A stretch of DNA of 64,000 nucleotides from an uncultured Chlamydiae bacterium (GTDB lineage Bacteria; Chlamydiota; Chlamydiia; Chlamydiales; Rhabdochlamydiaceae): positions 1 to 64,000 of the forward strand of contig CAIJXB010000060.1 of the NCBI GenBank assembly GCA_903824495.1, read 5' to 3'. Under the pieces are notes generated by a model. That model saw nothing but the letters and a program-made list of their open reading frames with translations. It did no database searches and was not told the DNA's origin. Positions 17,575 through 27,607 of this stretch are shown piece by piece (the first letter of the stretch is position 1; each line of letters begins with the position of its first letter). Made by a program: the position numbers and the translations under genes.

Positions 17575-18198
17575 ATGAATAGCCTAACTAAACTGTCGAT
17601 GTTTTTAATGACTTTGAGCTTTTGTTTGACAGCCCTTGGAAAGGATTTAGGCGTGATGGGGCAGTCTTTCCCTGTCATAGAAGAAAGTCTGATAGACTTC
17701 ATGCAAAAGAACATGTCTGAAAAGCTTTTTAGCCAAAAAAAAGAGGAGCTGAAAGAGGCTCTTTTTGATTTAGCTTCAAAACCATCTCCTGTGGAAGGCA
17801 TCGGTACGGCCCATGAGTATCGCTCCTTTTTATTCGACCCATCACTAAGGGTGAAAGAGGATATTTTAAATGAAAAAGGCTCTGTTATTGTTAAAGCAGG
17901 GACTCTTGTAAATCCTCTCAAAAAGATTCATTTATCAAGCAGTCTTCTTTTCTTAGATGGGGATAACGCTGCTCAAATTGAATGGGCTAGAAAGCTGGAA
18001 GGATCCTTTAAATGGATTTTGGTAAGAGGTCGCCCTATAGAGCTCGAAGCTCAAGAGAGAAGACCCATTTATTTTGATCAAAGTGGCACATATAGCCGGC
18101 ATTTTCAGATTAAAAATGTACCGGCAAGGATTACACAGCAAGGGAATGTATTACTTGTTGAAGAGATCGCTTTAGATGCAGAAGGGGTAGAACTATGA
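17575..18198 (+). CDS. traW: TraW pilus assembly protein
   Basis: This 207-residue protein has a signal peptide (LMTLSFCLTALG) and begins its mature part KDLGVMGQSFPVIEESLIDF, the TraW family signature. Later stretches FDPSLRVKEDI and PIYFDQSGTYSRHF also match TraW. It is a periplasmic protein needed for pilus assembly, acting with TrbC and TraU. The stop overlaps trbC. Confidence 0.85.
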   Translation: MNSLTKLSMFLMTLSFCLTALGKDLGVMGQSFPVIEESLIDFMQKNMSEKLFSQKKEELKEALFDLASKPSPVEGIGTAHEYRSFLFDPSLRVKEDILNEKGSVIVKAGTLVNPLKKIHLSSSLLFLDGDNAAQIEWARKLEGSFKWILVRGRPIELEAQERRPIYFDQSGTYSRHFQIKNVPARITQQGNVLLVEEIALDAEGVEL

Positions 18199-18824
18199 GT
18201 CGGTTCTTATCCCTTGCTCTTTTGATGTCTATCAGTCTTTGTGCAGATGAGATAACTGACTTTATCTCTAGTTCTGAAAATTTAGTAGACAAGCAAGAAG
18301 CTATGTCTTTTTTAAGGGGCCTGCAAGAAGAGGCCGCTTCAAAAACAGAAGCCGCGAATTGCAAAAAATGTCTTTCTAAAAATGTACAGACAGATCAACA
18401 GACGGTCGATGAAACTGTCTCTATACAAAACCTATATGTTTTTATCTCTTTTTCCGTCCCTGTAGAATCTTGGAAGGATTTGTCGACTGAATTGGAGTCG
18501 ACAAATGGATGCTTTGTCTTGAAGGGAGTTCCTGAAAACTCTTTTCAGCTTTTTTCTGAAAAGGTTATGGAGCTCAGAGCTTCTGGTATAGCAGCTCCCA
18601 TACAGATTAATCCTGAGCTTTTTGGAAAATACGGAATAGAGGCTGTTCCTGCGATTGTATTAGATGGAGAGGCTTCTTATGACAAGGTAATCGGTAATAT
18701 CCGTTTAAGGAAGGCCCTAGAGATCTTCTCCGAGAAAGGATCCAATAAAGGAAAGGCTTTTACTATTATGAAGGGGATGAAGCTTTCCCAATCTGAAACA
18801 GCCTACATGGGAAATGCACCTTGA
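18195..18824 (+). CDS. trbC: TrbC, F-type pilus assembly protein
   Basis: This 209-residue periplasmic protein has a short signal (FLSLALLMSISLCA). Its C-terminal TrbC domain contains YVFISFSVPVESWKDL, CFVLKGVPENSF and IQINPELFGKYGIEAVPAIV, a thioredoxin-like fold pattern with VPAIV at the cis-proline place. An extra cysteine pair CKKC lies near residue 56. It forms a unit with TraW and TraU. In F these are sometimes fused; here they are separate and overlap by four bases. Confidence 0.85.
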   Translation: MSRFLSLALLMSISLCADEITDFISSSENLVDKQEAMSFLRGLQEEAASKTEAANCKKCLSKNVQTDQQTVDETVSIQNLYVFISFSVPVESWKDLSTELESTNGCFVLKGVPENSFQLFSEKVMELRASGIAAPIQINPELFGKYGIEAVPAIVLDGEASYDKVIGNIRLRKALEIFSEKGSNKGKAFTIMKGMKLSQSETAYMGNAP

Positions 18825-19831
18825 AAAAAGTATTGTTTTTTACCTTACTTCCATTTTCTTTGTTAATTAGGCCCGCGATTGCCGGAGAAGGGAAGTTCAT
18901 TAATCCTATTACGGATATTTGTTGGAACTGTGTATTCCCGGTGCATATATCGGGTGTAAATACAACTCCTTCTTATAAAGATTTTGGAGATCATAGTAGA
19001 AGCGAGCTTTGCTCTTGTGTTGGATCTCCTCCAAAGGTTGGGCTGCCTTTGTCTTTTTGGGAACCGGCTGCATTAGTTGATGTTACGAGAACTCCCTATG
19101 AGCTTACTGCTTGGGGTGGGGTGACTGTAGGAAAGGCTGACATCCGCAAGAGAGGCGCCGTATCTCATCTTGGCGATGGAGGAAGAACCAGCTTTTACAA
19201 TGTTCATTATTACAACTTTCCCGTATTTTCCTGGTTATCGTTACTCCCGAGTTTTCCTTGTGTCGATCAGTCCACCTTGGAGATTTCTTATCTTTCTGAA
19301 TTCGATCCCTTTTGGGATGATGACCAATGGGCTTCGGTTGTAAGTCCTGAAGTGTTCTTATTTGCTAATCCTTTGGCTCAGGCTGCGTGTATTGGAGATT
19401 GCGCAGCATCTACAATGGATAAACCCATAGACAAGCTGTTTTGGTGTGCAGGATGCTCGGGTGTGTTATATCCCTTTGTAGGACACGTTCCTCATCATAT
19501 CGGGGGCATTCAAGCAAGTTATCTATTAGTCCAGAGGCTGCTGAGCAAAATTCATTCCATCGGAATGGGGTTCGGATTTGAAAAAGATAATTTTTGCGAT
19601 AAAACAAAATTTCTCCGTCTGAAGAAGACAATCTATAAAACACAGTTAGTTCATCCGATTGCAAATACTCAGGGCCCATGCCTCGCCCTTGGGAAAAGTG
19701 ATGCAATTTGGGGATCCGGGAAAACATTTCCTTATAAGGGAGAAGATTTTGTCTATCTTATTTGGAAAAAAAAGCAGTGTTGCTTGGATGTGGTAAAGCC
19801 TTCGATGTTTTTACTAAAAGGCCCCGCATGA
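18821..19831 (+). CDS. traU: TraU DNA-transfer/pilus assembly protein (TTG start)
   Basis: This 336-residue protein opens with TTG at 18821 overlapping the trbC stop (TTGA). No usable ATG is nearby and the signal peptide begins at once, so TTG is the likely start. The mature protein is cysteine-rich: FINPITDICWNCVFPVHISG, ELCSCVGSPPKVGLPLSFWE, and CIGDCAAS. These match TraU, a periplasmic protein needed mainly for DNA transfer. Disulfide formation probably depends on Dsb proteins. Confidence 0.9.
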   Translation: MKKVLFFTLLPFSLLIRPAIAGEGKFINPITDICWNCVFPVHISGVNTTPSYKDFGDHSRSELCSCVGSPPKVGLPLSFWEPAALVDVTRTPYELTAWGGVTVGKADIRKRGAVSHLGDGGRTSFYNVHYYNFPVFSWLSLLPSFPCVDQSTLEISYLSEFDPFWDDDQWASVVSPEVFLFANPLAQAACIGDCAASTMDKPIDKLFWCAGCSGVLYPFVGHVPHHIGGIQASYLLVQRLLSKIHSIGMGFGFEKDNFCDKTKFLRLKKTIYKTQLVHPIANTQGPCLALGKSDAIWGSGKTFPYKGEDFVYLIWKKKQCCLDVVKPSMFLLKGPA

Positions 19832-21570
19832 ATCTCTTTCTACTTACGGTTATTTTTCTTTTTCTAAGTGGTACCGTTCATGGGAGTGATGAAAAGGCTC
19901 TTATGAAAAAAGAGATTAAAGATGCCAAAAAATGGGCTGAAGGAACGATTCCTGATGTTTTAAAAGGCGTAGAAGAAAAAGCTGTTTCCGAAGATGACTT
20001 GCTACCTGAAAAAGATAAAGGAAAGAAATTTCACTCCCAAGAGAACCCCCAGTCTTTCAAAAATATCGGAACTATTGAAGAAGAGAATGATTTTCAAAAG
20101 TTTTTAGAAGGATCCGATAAAAAGGAATCTTTTGAAGGAAGTGAAGACTTTTTCAGATTAAGTAGAATCGTTGCAGAAGATCCGGATAGTCAATTGGAAA
20201 TTGTCTCAACAGAAACAAATGTCATTCCGGCAGAGGAAAGGTTGTTTACTTGCGAAGAGTTAGGTAGCTACCAAGTCGCATTCACTCAAAAAAAGGTAGT
20301 GACTGTGACGGATGAGATCAAAAATGCAATCAAGCACTGTCATGGGCATAAAAATACCAAGAAATATTTTTGGGAAAAAGAAGCTAAAGAAAAAGTTTCT
20401 AAAGAGAAGAAACGTTTGTCAAAAGACTCTGAATTGGAGTCTTTTGATGCGTACATTGATGAGGGAGGATACTTCAAAGATTATCACGTCGTTTCCAAAT
20501 GGAAACATCGAGATGGGGTTTCCTGTGATAAAAATTGGATCGAAGAAATCATCATTCAGCCCTACGCAGAGAAAGATAGTTGGGTATCAGAGCACCCAGA
20601 AGTCCTATCTCGTATCGAAGCTAACCCTAACTGTCGCTTACTTTATGCTAGAGTATTGGAAGGGGCGGGGACACGGTCTATTAAAGGCAAGTCTATCTAT
20701 AGAGATACATGGGAGCAGCAGCTGTTTTTTTCTTGTGGATCTTACGAAGAGTCTCCTTGTGTCAAATTGCGTCAGGCAGGTGGATCGGTCATTAAGAAAA
20801 AATGCTTGAAAACTACTGACTTTGGGGAGTGCGAGCTTTGGCAAAAGACCTATGAAATGGGAAAAAAAGCTTCATATCAAATCGATACTCGGAAATTTGC
20901 AACAGACGAAATCAGCGGACTTGATGGTCACGATACTTCTTATGAAATGAATGGGGATTTTGGAGAGGTTTTAACAACTTTGACCGTCTTTTCTAATTTG
21001 AAAAAAGAAATCGAAGATTCTGAAACAGACTTTCATGCAGGCAATGCAAGGATCTTTAAAGGGGATGTTTATACCTGCTTAAGAAGCTTTCTTGGTGGAG
21101 ATATTTTTGATTGTTGCAAGAGAATGGATGGCCTAGCTGTAAAATCGTATCTAGTCAAATGTAACGCCACTGAAGTCTCTTTATCTGAAAAAAGGCAAGA
21201 AGGGAAGTGCCATTACGTAGGGACTAAGAAGTTAAACTTTGGAGCTCAGACAGCTCAAGTCTTCTGCTGTTTCCCTACGAAATTAGATCGTATCATTCAA
21301 GAAGAGGGCAGAAGCCAACTAAAAATCGAATGGGGGAGTGCAGACAAGCCAAACTGTCAAGGATTCACTCTAGATCAGCTTAAAACAATAAACTTTTCGA
21401 CAATGGACCTTTCAGAATTTGTAGATGATTTTCAGGTAGACAAGGAAAAAATGTCTAAAAAAATTCGAGATACCATTTCTAAGGTGCAAAATGATGAGAA
21501 GGCAGCTCTTTCAAAAACACAAGAGATCGCTAGAAAACAAGAAAATAGGGGAGTTGATGATGGTCAATAA
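19828..21570 (+). CDS. traN: TraN mating-pair stabilisation protein
   Basis: The protein has 580 residues from ATG 19828, overlapping the traU stop. A signal peptide (LFLLTVIFLFLSGTVHG) leads an acidic, coiled-coil-prone region of about 110 residues. The cysteine-rich C-terminal part follows, with FSCGSYEESPCVKLRQ, GDIFDCCKRMDGLAV and TAQVFCCFPTKLDR, typical of TraN. TraN is an outer-membrane adhesin contacting the recipient. The receptor-binding tip is not recognisable, as expected for a variable region. It overlaps traF by 11 bases. Confidence 0.8.
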   Translation: MNLFLLTVIFLFLSGTVHGSDEKALMKKEIKDAKKWAEGTIPDVLKGVEEKAVSEDDLLPEKDKGKKFHSQENPQSFKNIGTIEEENDFQKFLEGSDKKESFEGSEDFFRLSRIVAEDPDSQLEIVSTETNVIPAEERLFTCEELGSYQVAFTQKKVVTVTDEIKNAIKHCHGHKNTKKYFWEKEAKEKVSKEKKRLSKDSELESFDAYIDEGGYFKDYHVVSKWKHRDGVSCDKNWIEEIIIQPYAEKDSWVSEHPEVLSRIEANPNCRLLYARVLEGAGTRSIKGKSIYRDTWEQQLFFSCGSYEESPCVKLRQAGGSVIKKKCLKTTDFGECELWQKTYEMGKKASYQIDTRKFATDEISGLDGHDTSYEMNGDFGEVLTTLTVFSNLKKEIEDSETDFHAGNARIFKGDVYTCLRSFLGGDIFDCCKRMDGLAVKSYLVKCNATEVSLSEKRQEGKCHYVGTKKLNFGAQTAQVFCCFPTKLDRIIQEEGRSQLKIEWGSADKPNCQGFTLDQLKTINFSTMDLSEFVDDFQVDKEKMSKKIRDTISKVQNDEKAALSKTQEIARKQENRGVDDGQ

Positions 21571-22297
21571 CTGGAAAATATTGCTTCTTTTTTTAGCAAG
21601 TTTGAGAGTTTTACAGGCAGATGCTCCTTGGTATGATCAGAAGTTAGAAGGTTGGTACTATTTTGAAGAAAAAGCAGAAAAACCGCCTCTAAATGCTCAT
21701 GAAGCTGAATGCATTTTGGAACTAGAGAAGGTGGTACTTAAAAAAATGCTTTCTTTGGCTTTGCTCGAACCTACGACTGAAAATGTAGAAAGTTATATTT
21801 CTGCACAAAAACAGGTTTTGGATCAAAGCTCGAATTTTGCGGCTACTTGGGGAAAAGTACTGCTAGAAAAACCATTTTTAGGGGATTTTTTAGCGAATCC
21901 AACGAGCAATTATGGAATTCTTGCAAAAAGAGAGTTCGACTTGAAAAAGAAAAAAGCTCTTATGCAAAAGCTATCTAAAGAGTACTTCCTTTTGGTTTTC
22001 TTTCGAGGCAAAGAATACTCTTCTGAAAAAGCTGCGGAAGTTGCTTCTCTTTTTGGTTCTACCAACGGATGGAAGGTAAAAGCTATTTCTTTAGATGGAA
22101 TCGGAACACAAGGGCTTACGGATTTTGAAGTAGATAAAGGGCTTAGCGTCAACATGGGGGTTCAAGTGACTCCTTCGATGTTTATTGTAAATCCAAAAGA
22201 AAATAAGGCTTTTCCGGTAGGAGCCGGTCTCATTTCTGTAAATGAAATCGAGCAAAACATAGAAAACCAGCTGAAGGGGGAGGAGATCGATGACTAA
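21560..22297 (+). CDS. traF: TraF, thioredoxin-like pilus assembly protein
   Basis: The protein has 245 residues from ATG 21560, preceded by GGGAG; ATG 21557 is an equal alternative. Signal peptide, then APWYDQKLEGWYYFEE, a TraF family opening. The thioredoxin-like domain (EYFLLVFFRGKEYSSEKAAE) has no CxxC, so it is probably not a redox enzyme; VTPSMFIVNP holds the cis-proline. It acts in the periplasm with TraH and TraW. The stop overlaps traH. Confidence 0.85.
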   Translation: MVNNWKILLLFLASLRVLQADAPWYDQKLEGWYYFEEKAEKPPLNAHEAECILELEKVVLKKMLSLALLEPTTENVESYISAQKQVLDQSSNFAATWGKVLLEKPFLGDFLANPTSNYGILAKREFDLKKKKALMQKLSKEYFLLVFFRGKEYSSEKAAEVASLFGSTNGWKVKAISLDGIGTQGLTDFEVDKGLSVNMGVQVTPSMFIVNPKENKAFPVGAGLISVNEIEQNIENQLKGEEIDD

Positions 22298-23657
22298 GAT
22301 CTTGTTCATTTCTGGGTGTTTGTTTGCGTTGAATGCATCTTTTCTTCTTGCTGATCTAGAGAAAAGCATGGACCAGTTTTTTGAAAATTTTAACGTCATT
22401 CACAATACAACGTCTTCGGACGCAATAAATTCCTCTCAAATGGGGGTTCACTTTCTTGGGGGGAATGGTGTTGCACGCGTGAACGTTTATGACATAAATC
22501 CGGTACATGTTCAAATGCCGAGCTTCTCTGCCGGCTGCGGAGGGATCGATTATACCCTCGGCGGACTCAATATAGCTAGCAAAGATGAAATGAAAAAGGC
22601 TCTAAAAAGTATAGCCTCTAATGGCGTTGGCTATGCCTTTTTATTGGGGATTGAGACTGTATCTCCACTTGTTTCGTCCTCTATGAAACAAATCCAAACC
22701 TGGGCTAACCAGCTCAACGCAATCAATATCAACTCTTGTGAACTCTCAAGCTCTCTTGTACAGGGTATGTGGCCCAAGTCTCAAGCTGCCTCATCTTATA
22801 TATGCGAGCATGCAACGACGCACAATCCTCTTTTTACGGATTTAATAGAGGCAAAACATGGCTGCCGCGATGACAAGTCAAAAAGGCAAGCTGCCATTGG
22901 TAAAGTAAGAGAAAACAACGACCATATTTTTGTTGGGTCTTATAACATTGCTTGGAAGGCTTTATCAGAAATGGATCTAGATGAGACAACTAAATGTCTT
23001 TTTCTCAATGTTACTGGGACCATCGTTGTGGTAGATACGATGAATAATGGGAAAGAGGAAAAGGAAATTCGTGTATTCCCACCCCAATATAAAAAAGCCA
23101 TGGATCTTCTCCGTTTTGGAGGGACCATGGAAAAAGCTTATAAAATGGATGAAGATAAGATCAATGTAAAGCTGGTCCCTTTGGAGATTAATCCTGACAA
23201 GTCTTGGAAGAACAAAGTATTGAAAACTTTGAAATCGATCCAAGGAAAAATCTTAAATGAAAGCAAAAACGAATTTTCAGAGTTGGATCAAGAGGAGATG
23301 AATCTAATTAAAAGCACGCATTTCCCTATAGGAAGCCTCATTTCTTTAATGAGCCAATATAGCAACAAGGGATCCATGATTGCGATCGACAGGTATAGCG
23401 ACCTCATAGCTTTTGAAAGGGTTTTACATTTTACGGAAGAAGTGATCAAAGATACTCTGAGCAAGGCGGAGGCTTTGAGAGCGGCCCAAATCAATGGTTA
23501 TGAACTCGATGAGTATATCAAGCAAGCTCAAGGTATTTTAAAGGATATTCAAGCTTTAAATATTGAAAATTACCATCAAATCTCAGCCGAACACCAAGTG
23601 ATCGACTATATGATTAAAATAGATCGAACAATGCGAGACAAGGAAAGGGGAGTATGA
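22290..23657 (+). CDS. traH: TraH pilus assembly/mating-pair protein
   Basis: This 455-residue protein has a signal peptide. The mature TraH family region includes SSDAINSSQMGVHFLGGNGV, FSAGCGGIDYTLGGLNI and ALKSIASNGVGYAFLLGIET. Cysteines lie at SAGCGG, NSCELS, YICEHA and HGCRDD, as in F TraH, which depends on disulfides. It acts in the periplasm/outer membrane with TraF and TraW. Four-base overlap with traG. Confidence 0.92.
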   Translation: MTKILFISGCLFALNASFLLADLEKSMDQFFENFNVIHNTTSSDAINSSQMGVHFLGGNGVARVNVYDINPVHVQMPSFSAGCGGIDYTLGGLNIASKDEMKKALKSIASNGVGYAFLLGIETVSPLVSSSMKQIQTWANQLNAININSCELSSSLVQGMWPKSQAASSYICEHATTHNPLFTDLIEAKHGCRDDKSKRQAAIGKVRENNDHIFVGSYNIAWKALSEMDLDETTKCLFLNVTGTIVVVDTMNNGKEEKEIRVFPPQYKKAMDLLRFGGTMEKAYKMDEDKINVKLVPLEINPDKSWKNKVLKTLKSIQGKILNESKNEFSELDQEEMNLIKSTHFPIGSLISLMSQYSNKGSMIAIDRYSDLIAFERVLHFTEEVIKDTLSKAEALRAAQINGYELDEYIKQAQGILKDIQALNIENYHQISAEHQVIDYMIKIDRTMRDKERGV

Positions 23658-26533
23658 GACATCTTAAGCTAGTCTTTTTTATTTTTCTGTTTTTAGGCTT
23701 ATTCTATGCTGAACCCTCCTATGCAAAAGAGACGGTTCAAAACTCTGATTTAAAAGACATGGCTATCCACACCTATGGTGGAGGAGTACTCTTGCAAAAG
23801 GTATTTAACGCCATATCCCTAATCCTTTATGGCGATTCAAAAACAGGTCTAGGAAAGGCTTTTAATGGGATTTTAAGAATCACATTAGCAATAGGCGGGA
23901 TGAGTAGCGTTGCCTTAGCGTTTTTCAGAGAAAAGTTCGACCCACTCATTCGTAACTTTTTATTGCCCGCAATAGGGATTGTGAGCTGTGTGTTGGTTCC
24001 AAAAACCACAGTAAATATTTATGATCATCTCGCATCAAAGACATCTTCGACGCAAGTGGGAGTTTTATATCAGGTTAGTAATGTTCCTTTTGTGTTAGCC
24101 AAAATAGCGACCCTTGCGAGCTCTATGGGTTATCAATTGGAATGCCTTTTTACAGGAAGCTCTCATGGAGTGAATGATCAAATGTACAATTGGACGGGGA
24201 ATATCTATGCCGCTAATGAAGTTTTTAAAGCTAAAAAATGCCGTATAGCCAGTCCTGTACTAGAAACCAATTTTAGAGAGTTTTGCAGGGAGTGCGTCTT
24301 TAGAGATCTAGGAATAGGCCTTTATTCTAAAGATGCTCTGGTTAAAACATCGAATATTTTGCAATTTCTAGAGAAAAACACTTCTAACATCAGAACCGTC
24401 TTCTATAAAGATGCCCAAGAAGAAAAAATTCTGACTTGCAAAGAAGCGATGAAGCAAATGAACTTACTATTTAAAAATGGTAATGCTGAAAAAAGTGCTA
24501 AAGAAATCGCTATTGGAGAATTAGGGGACCAAGTTCATTTTCTTCTAGATAAACAAAAGAATGGGACGGACGTTCAAAACCTCATAAAGCAGCAAATAGC
24601 TATTGACGTGCTAAGGGAAGAGATCCCGGGCAATTTAAGTTCTTTTTCTTCTCGCCGTGCAGAAATCCTTCAAAAAGAAAACCAAAAAACTCTAGGAGCC
24701 TTAGGCGTATCTTCCATTGTGGCTATGAGGAACTTTTTTGAGGCAACCATTTACATGGTATTTCCAATTGTTGTTTTGATCTCTTTGCTGTCTTTTGGGA
24801 TTAAATCTCTAATACAATGGCTCCATTTCATCCTTTGGGTTAACATTTGGCCCGTTTTCTATATTGTGATCAATTTTATGCTTTCCTCCATTTGGGACTT
24901 ACGAAAACAAGCAATAGACCCTTCCGCCTTACATGGAAATCTATCTCTTACTCTATCCACGTCTGAAGGTCTTATGGACTTATATAGCTCTATGGAGTCT
25001 ATCGCAGCTATATCCATGGCATTTATTCCCTTTCTTTCTTGGATTATCATTAAGGGAGGAGTAGGCCAGATGGTACAAATGGCGTCTTCTTTGATGGCTC
25101 CTGCGCAATCCGCTGCATCAACATCAGCCCAAGAAGTGACATCAGGGAACTACAGCTATGGCAATTTGAGCTTAGATAACGTCAGTGGCTACAATTCTAG
25201 CATGTATAAACAGTCCTATAGTGGCTCGTATTCTCAGGGCAGCGTAATGATTGATTCTGGGTCTGAAACGATGACTTATGTACCGGATCAAGGGCAGATG
25301 TATTTAAAACAAAGCGACTCTTATCTGCGAGAAGGGGTATCAAGAACAGAGGCATTCAATAGCTCTTTACAAAATTCTCTCTCTCGATCGGAAAGTTCTA
25401 CTTTTGAAGCCTCAACAGCAGTCTCTTCCGGTATCACGGAAACGGGGAATAAAGCTGTAGGGCTGTCTGAAGCAATTTCAAGACATCTTCAATCAGGAGA
25501 AAATTTCAATACTCAAGAGATGTCCAGTGCGTACAAAGCCTATCAATATGTACAAGGGGCTAGTGAAGATTATGCCACAACCCATGGGATCGGAAAAGAT
25601 GCTGCTATCAAAGAGATGATTTCCGGAAGCGTCGGAGGAGGTCTTTTTGGTGTTAAAGGGGACTTCCAGATGAGCTCACAGGATGGGGTATCAAAATCAG
25701 AAGGACATCAAGCTTCCGATAGGACCTTTGATTCTAAAACATTCCAAGACCAAATCCAGACAATCAAAAACCTCTCGAAAGGAGAGGTTGCTAGTGTCCT
25801 GGGGTCAGAAGATGCCAAATACCACGAAGATTTTGTCCAGTCCTATAGCAATACAGAATCTTCGGTGGATCAATGGAGGGCAGCTCATTCACAACATGAG
25901 TCTCTATCTAATTTGTCTAGTGATATGAAAAGTGAAAACCTATCTGTGCATCAAAATCTCAATCAACGATTTGTTGAGTTCCTAGCTGAAAAATTTGATA
26001 ACGATACTAGTTTAGTGGTCTCTAATGCTGAGCTTCCTCATTCAGATCCTCGAAAAGCGGCTTTAATTGATGAATTTGTGTCCGAATATATCCCAGCTAA
26101 AACAACCGTAAACAATTCTATTCCAGAGTATTATGAGTCCCATAAAACCAACGTAAAATCAAACCATATAACCAACTTCCCAGAAAACCAGCAAAACATA
26201 TATAAAGAAGGAGTGGCTAAAATTGGACATTCTTTTGGAGATACCCAAAAAAGTATCGATGACATTGAAAATCGTGTATTAGAAGATAAGGTTAATCGGG
26301 ATCAAAGGATAGATGAAAAAAAGGGCAACCTGAGTGGCCAATATAATCCCATGAAAAACGAAACCAAGCAAATAACTGACTATGATAATCCGATTTTAGT
26401 GCAGTATTTTAAAGAGTCCGCGGTAATGCATCCAGTTAAGACAACTAAAGGGATTTCCGTAGGTGTGTGGAATATGCTATTTGGAGACCAAAATCAAAGT
26501 TTGCAAGGAGGGCAAAATGAGCAAAAACCCTGA
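23654..26533 (+). CDS. traG: TraG, VirB6-like N-terminal domain with long C-terminal periplasmic part
   Basis: This 959-residue protein has a signal-like first helix and several membrane helices: FNGILRITLAIGGMSSVALAFF, then near residue 370 MVFPIVVLISLLSFGIKSL and LHFILWVNIWPVFYIVINFM, then ISMAFIPFLSWIIIKGG. The last 450 residues are polar, serine-rich and helical, without cysteines. This is the TraG layout: the N-part serves pilus assembly, the C-part mating-pair stabilisation and entry exclusion. Family length (938 in F) agrees. The end overlaps the next gene. Confidence 0.9.
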   Translation: MRHLKLVFFIFLFLGLFYAEPSYAKETVQNSDLKDMAIHTYGGGVLLQKVFNAISLILYGDSKTGLGKAFNGILRITLAIGGMSSVALAFFREKFDPLIRNFLLPAIGIVSCVLVPKTTVNIYDHLASKTSSTQVGVLYQVSNVPFVLAKIATLASSMGYQLECLFTGSSHGVNDQMYNWTGNIYAANEVFKAKKCRIASPVLETNFREFCRECVFRDLGIGLYSKDALVKTSNILQFLEKNTSNIRTVFYKDAQEEKILTCKEAMKQMNLLFKNGNAEKSAKEIAIGELGDQVHFLLDKQKNGTDVQNLIKQQIAIDVLREEIPGNLSSFSSRRAEILQKENQKTLGALGVSSIVAMRNFFEATIYMVFPIVVLISLLSFGIKSLIQWLHFILWVNIWPVFYIVINFMLSSIWDLRKQAIDPSALHGNLSLTLSTSEGLMDLYSSMESIAAISMAFIPFLSWIIIKGGVGQMVQMASSLMAPAQSAASTSAQEVTSGNYSYGNLSLDNVSGYNSSMYKQSYSGSYSQGSVMIDSGSETMTYVPDQGQMYLKQSDSYLREGVSRTEAFNSSLQNSLSRSESSTFEASTAVSSGITETGNKAVGLSEAISRHLQSGENFNTQEMSSAYKAYQYVQGASEDYATTHGIGKDAAIKEMISGSVGGGLFGVKGDFQMSSQDGVSKSEGHQASDRTFDSKTFQDQIQTIKNLSKGEVASVLGSEDAKYHEDFVQSYSNTESSVDQWRAAHSQHESLSNLSSDMKSENLSVHQNLNQRFVEFLAEKFDNDTSLVVSNAELPHSDPRKAALIDEFVSEYIPAKTTVNNSIPEYYESHKTNVKSNHITNFPENQQNIYKEGVAKIGHSFGDTQKSIDDIENRVLEDKVNRDQRIDEKKGNLSGQYNPMKNETKQITDYDNPILVQYFKESAVMHPVKTTKGISVGVWNMLFGDQNQSLQGGQNEQKP

Positions 26534-27590
26534 GACCGAAGAAATTCTCTCATCTTTTACAAACCCTGGGTTCCTAAAAACGAGAAGACTTATAGATTAC
26601 GTATTTCCCAAAGAGGGAATGGATACCCCAAGTTTTACAGGGCAACCCTGGGTTAGAAAACTTGGATATGTGGCTCCTGTGATTTCTCTTGCTATACTGG
26701 CCGCTTTAATAGCTTGGCCATTTTACTTGCTTTCCAGAGGAATTTCCAATGTAGTCAACTTCCTTTTAGTCATTATGTTCGTTTATACGCTGAGAACTTT
26801 GTATTTTATGTGTGTTGCTCTAGGTTTGGCTATCATTGCCAAATTTAAAAAAAGAAAAGCCTCTATTGTGCTTGTTTTAACACTGGTCCCTCCAATACAA
26901 GCGACTATTCTGATAGCGGTACTTAGCTTCTTCGGCAATCTTCTCATCCCTAATTCTCTTTTAATGAGTGATTATGGAAAGTGTCGACTAGTCAAAACAG
27001 CTTACGAAAAGCTTTATCCTAACCAAAAGCATGTTTCTGAAACGTACTGGGGTTTTACTCCAGGGAAAGATTCTTTTGATAACGTTCTAGATGTATTAAC
27101 AAAATCAAAGACCGATTTTACAGTAACTAAATTCATGGATAGTTCTGAATTTCCGACCATCCATATCGAATCCTATAAATCCTTTGCGCAATTTGGAAAA
27201 GGTGTCACGGGGATCTTAATATTTGGAAAAAACCAGAAGCTGATTGAAATTGTTTTAAACGATAAGGAAAAAATACATGATACCTCTGATCGTTATAGCA
27301 GTATCAATCCAAACTCCAGGCTAGTGAAAGATGTCGAGAAAGAACCTTCTAAATTCAATAATCTAAAAGACTTTTTCTATACAGAATATAGCCCTTTTAT
27401 GAAAAAAGCTAGGCTACATCTGTCTCAATCAGAGTTCATAACACCGGACGGCTTAAAAATCGAAGTGGACCATAAGACCGTCACATTAACCGTTATCCCT
27501 GCAATGGAAAAGCTTCAAGAAGACAAGGATCATTTTAAAGAAGCTTTGAAGGTCCAAAATGGCAAAAAAAGCGCGGGCCTCATTAAATAA
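26517..27590 (+). CDS. Membrane protein between traG and traD, candidate entry-exclusion protein
   Basis: The protein has 357 residues from ATG 26517, with AAGGAGGG upstream. Four hydrophobic segments occur in residues 50-150 (APVISLAILAALIAWPFYLL, VVNFLLVIMFVYTLRTLYFM, IVLVLTLVPP with IQATILIAVLSFFGNLL). A soluble C-terminal domain of about 210 residues follows. No family is recognised. In F, traS and traT (surface and entry exclusion) lie exactly between traG and traD. The position and inner-membrane topology suggest an exclusion protein recognising TraG; this is inference. Confidence 0.5.
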   Translation: MSKNPETEEILSSFTNPGFLKTRRLIDYVFPKEGMDTPSFTGQPWVRKLGYVAPVISLAILAALIAWPFYLLSRGISNVVNFLLVIMFVYTLRTLYFMCVALGLAIIAKFKKRKASIVLVLTLVPPIQATILIAVLSFFGNLLIPNSLLMSDYGKCRLVKTAYEKLYPNQKHVSETYWGFTPGKDSFDNVLDVLTKSKTDFTVTKFMDSSEFPTIHIESYKSFAQFGKGVTGILIFGKNQKLIEIVLNDKEKIHDTSDRYSSINPNSRLVKDVEKEPSKFNNLKDFFYTEYSPFMKKARLHLSQSEFITPDGLKIEVDHKTVTLTVIPAMEKLQEDKDHFKEALKVQNGKKSAGLIK

Positions 27591-27607
27591 AAACTAAAGG
27601 ATTGGCG

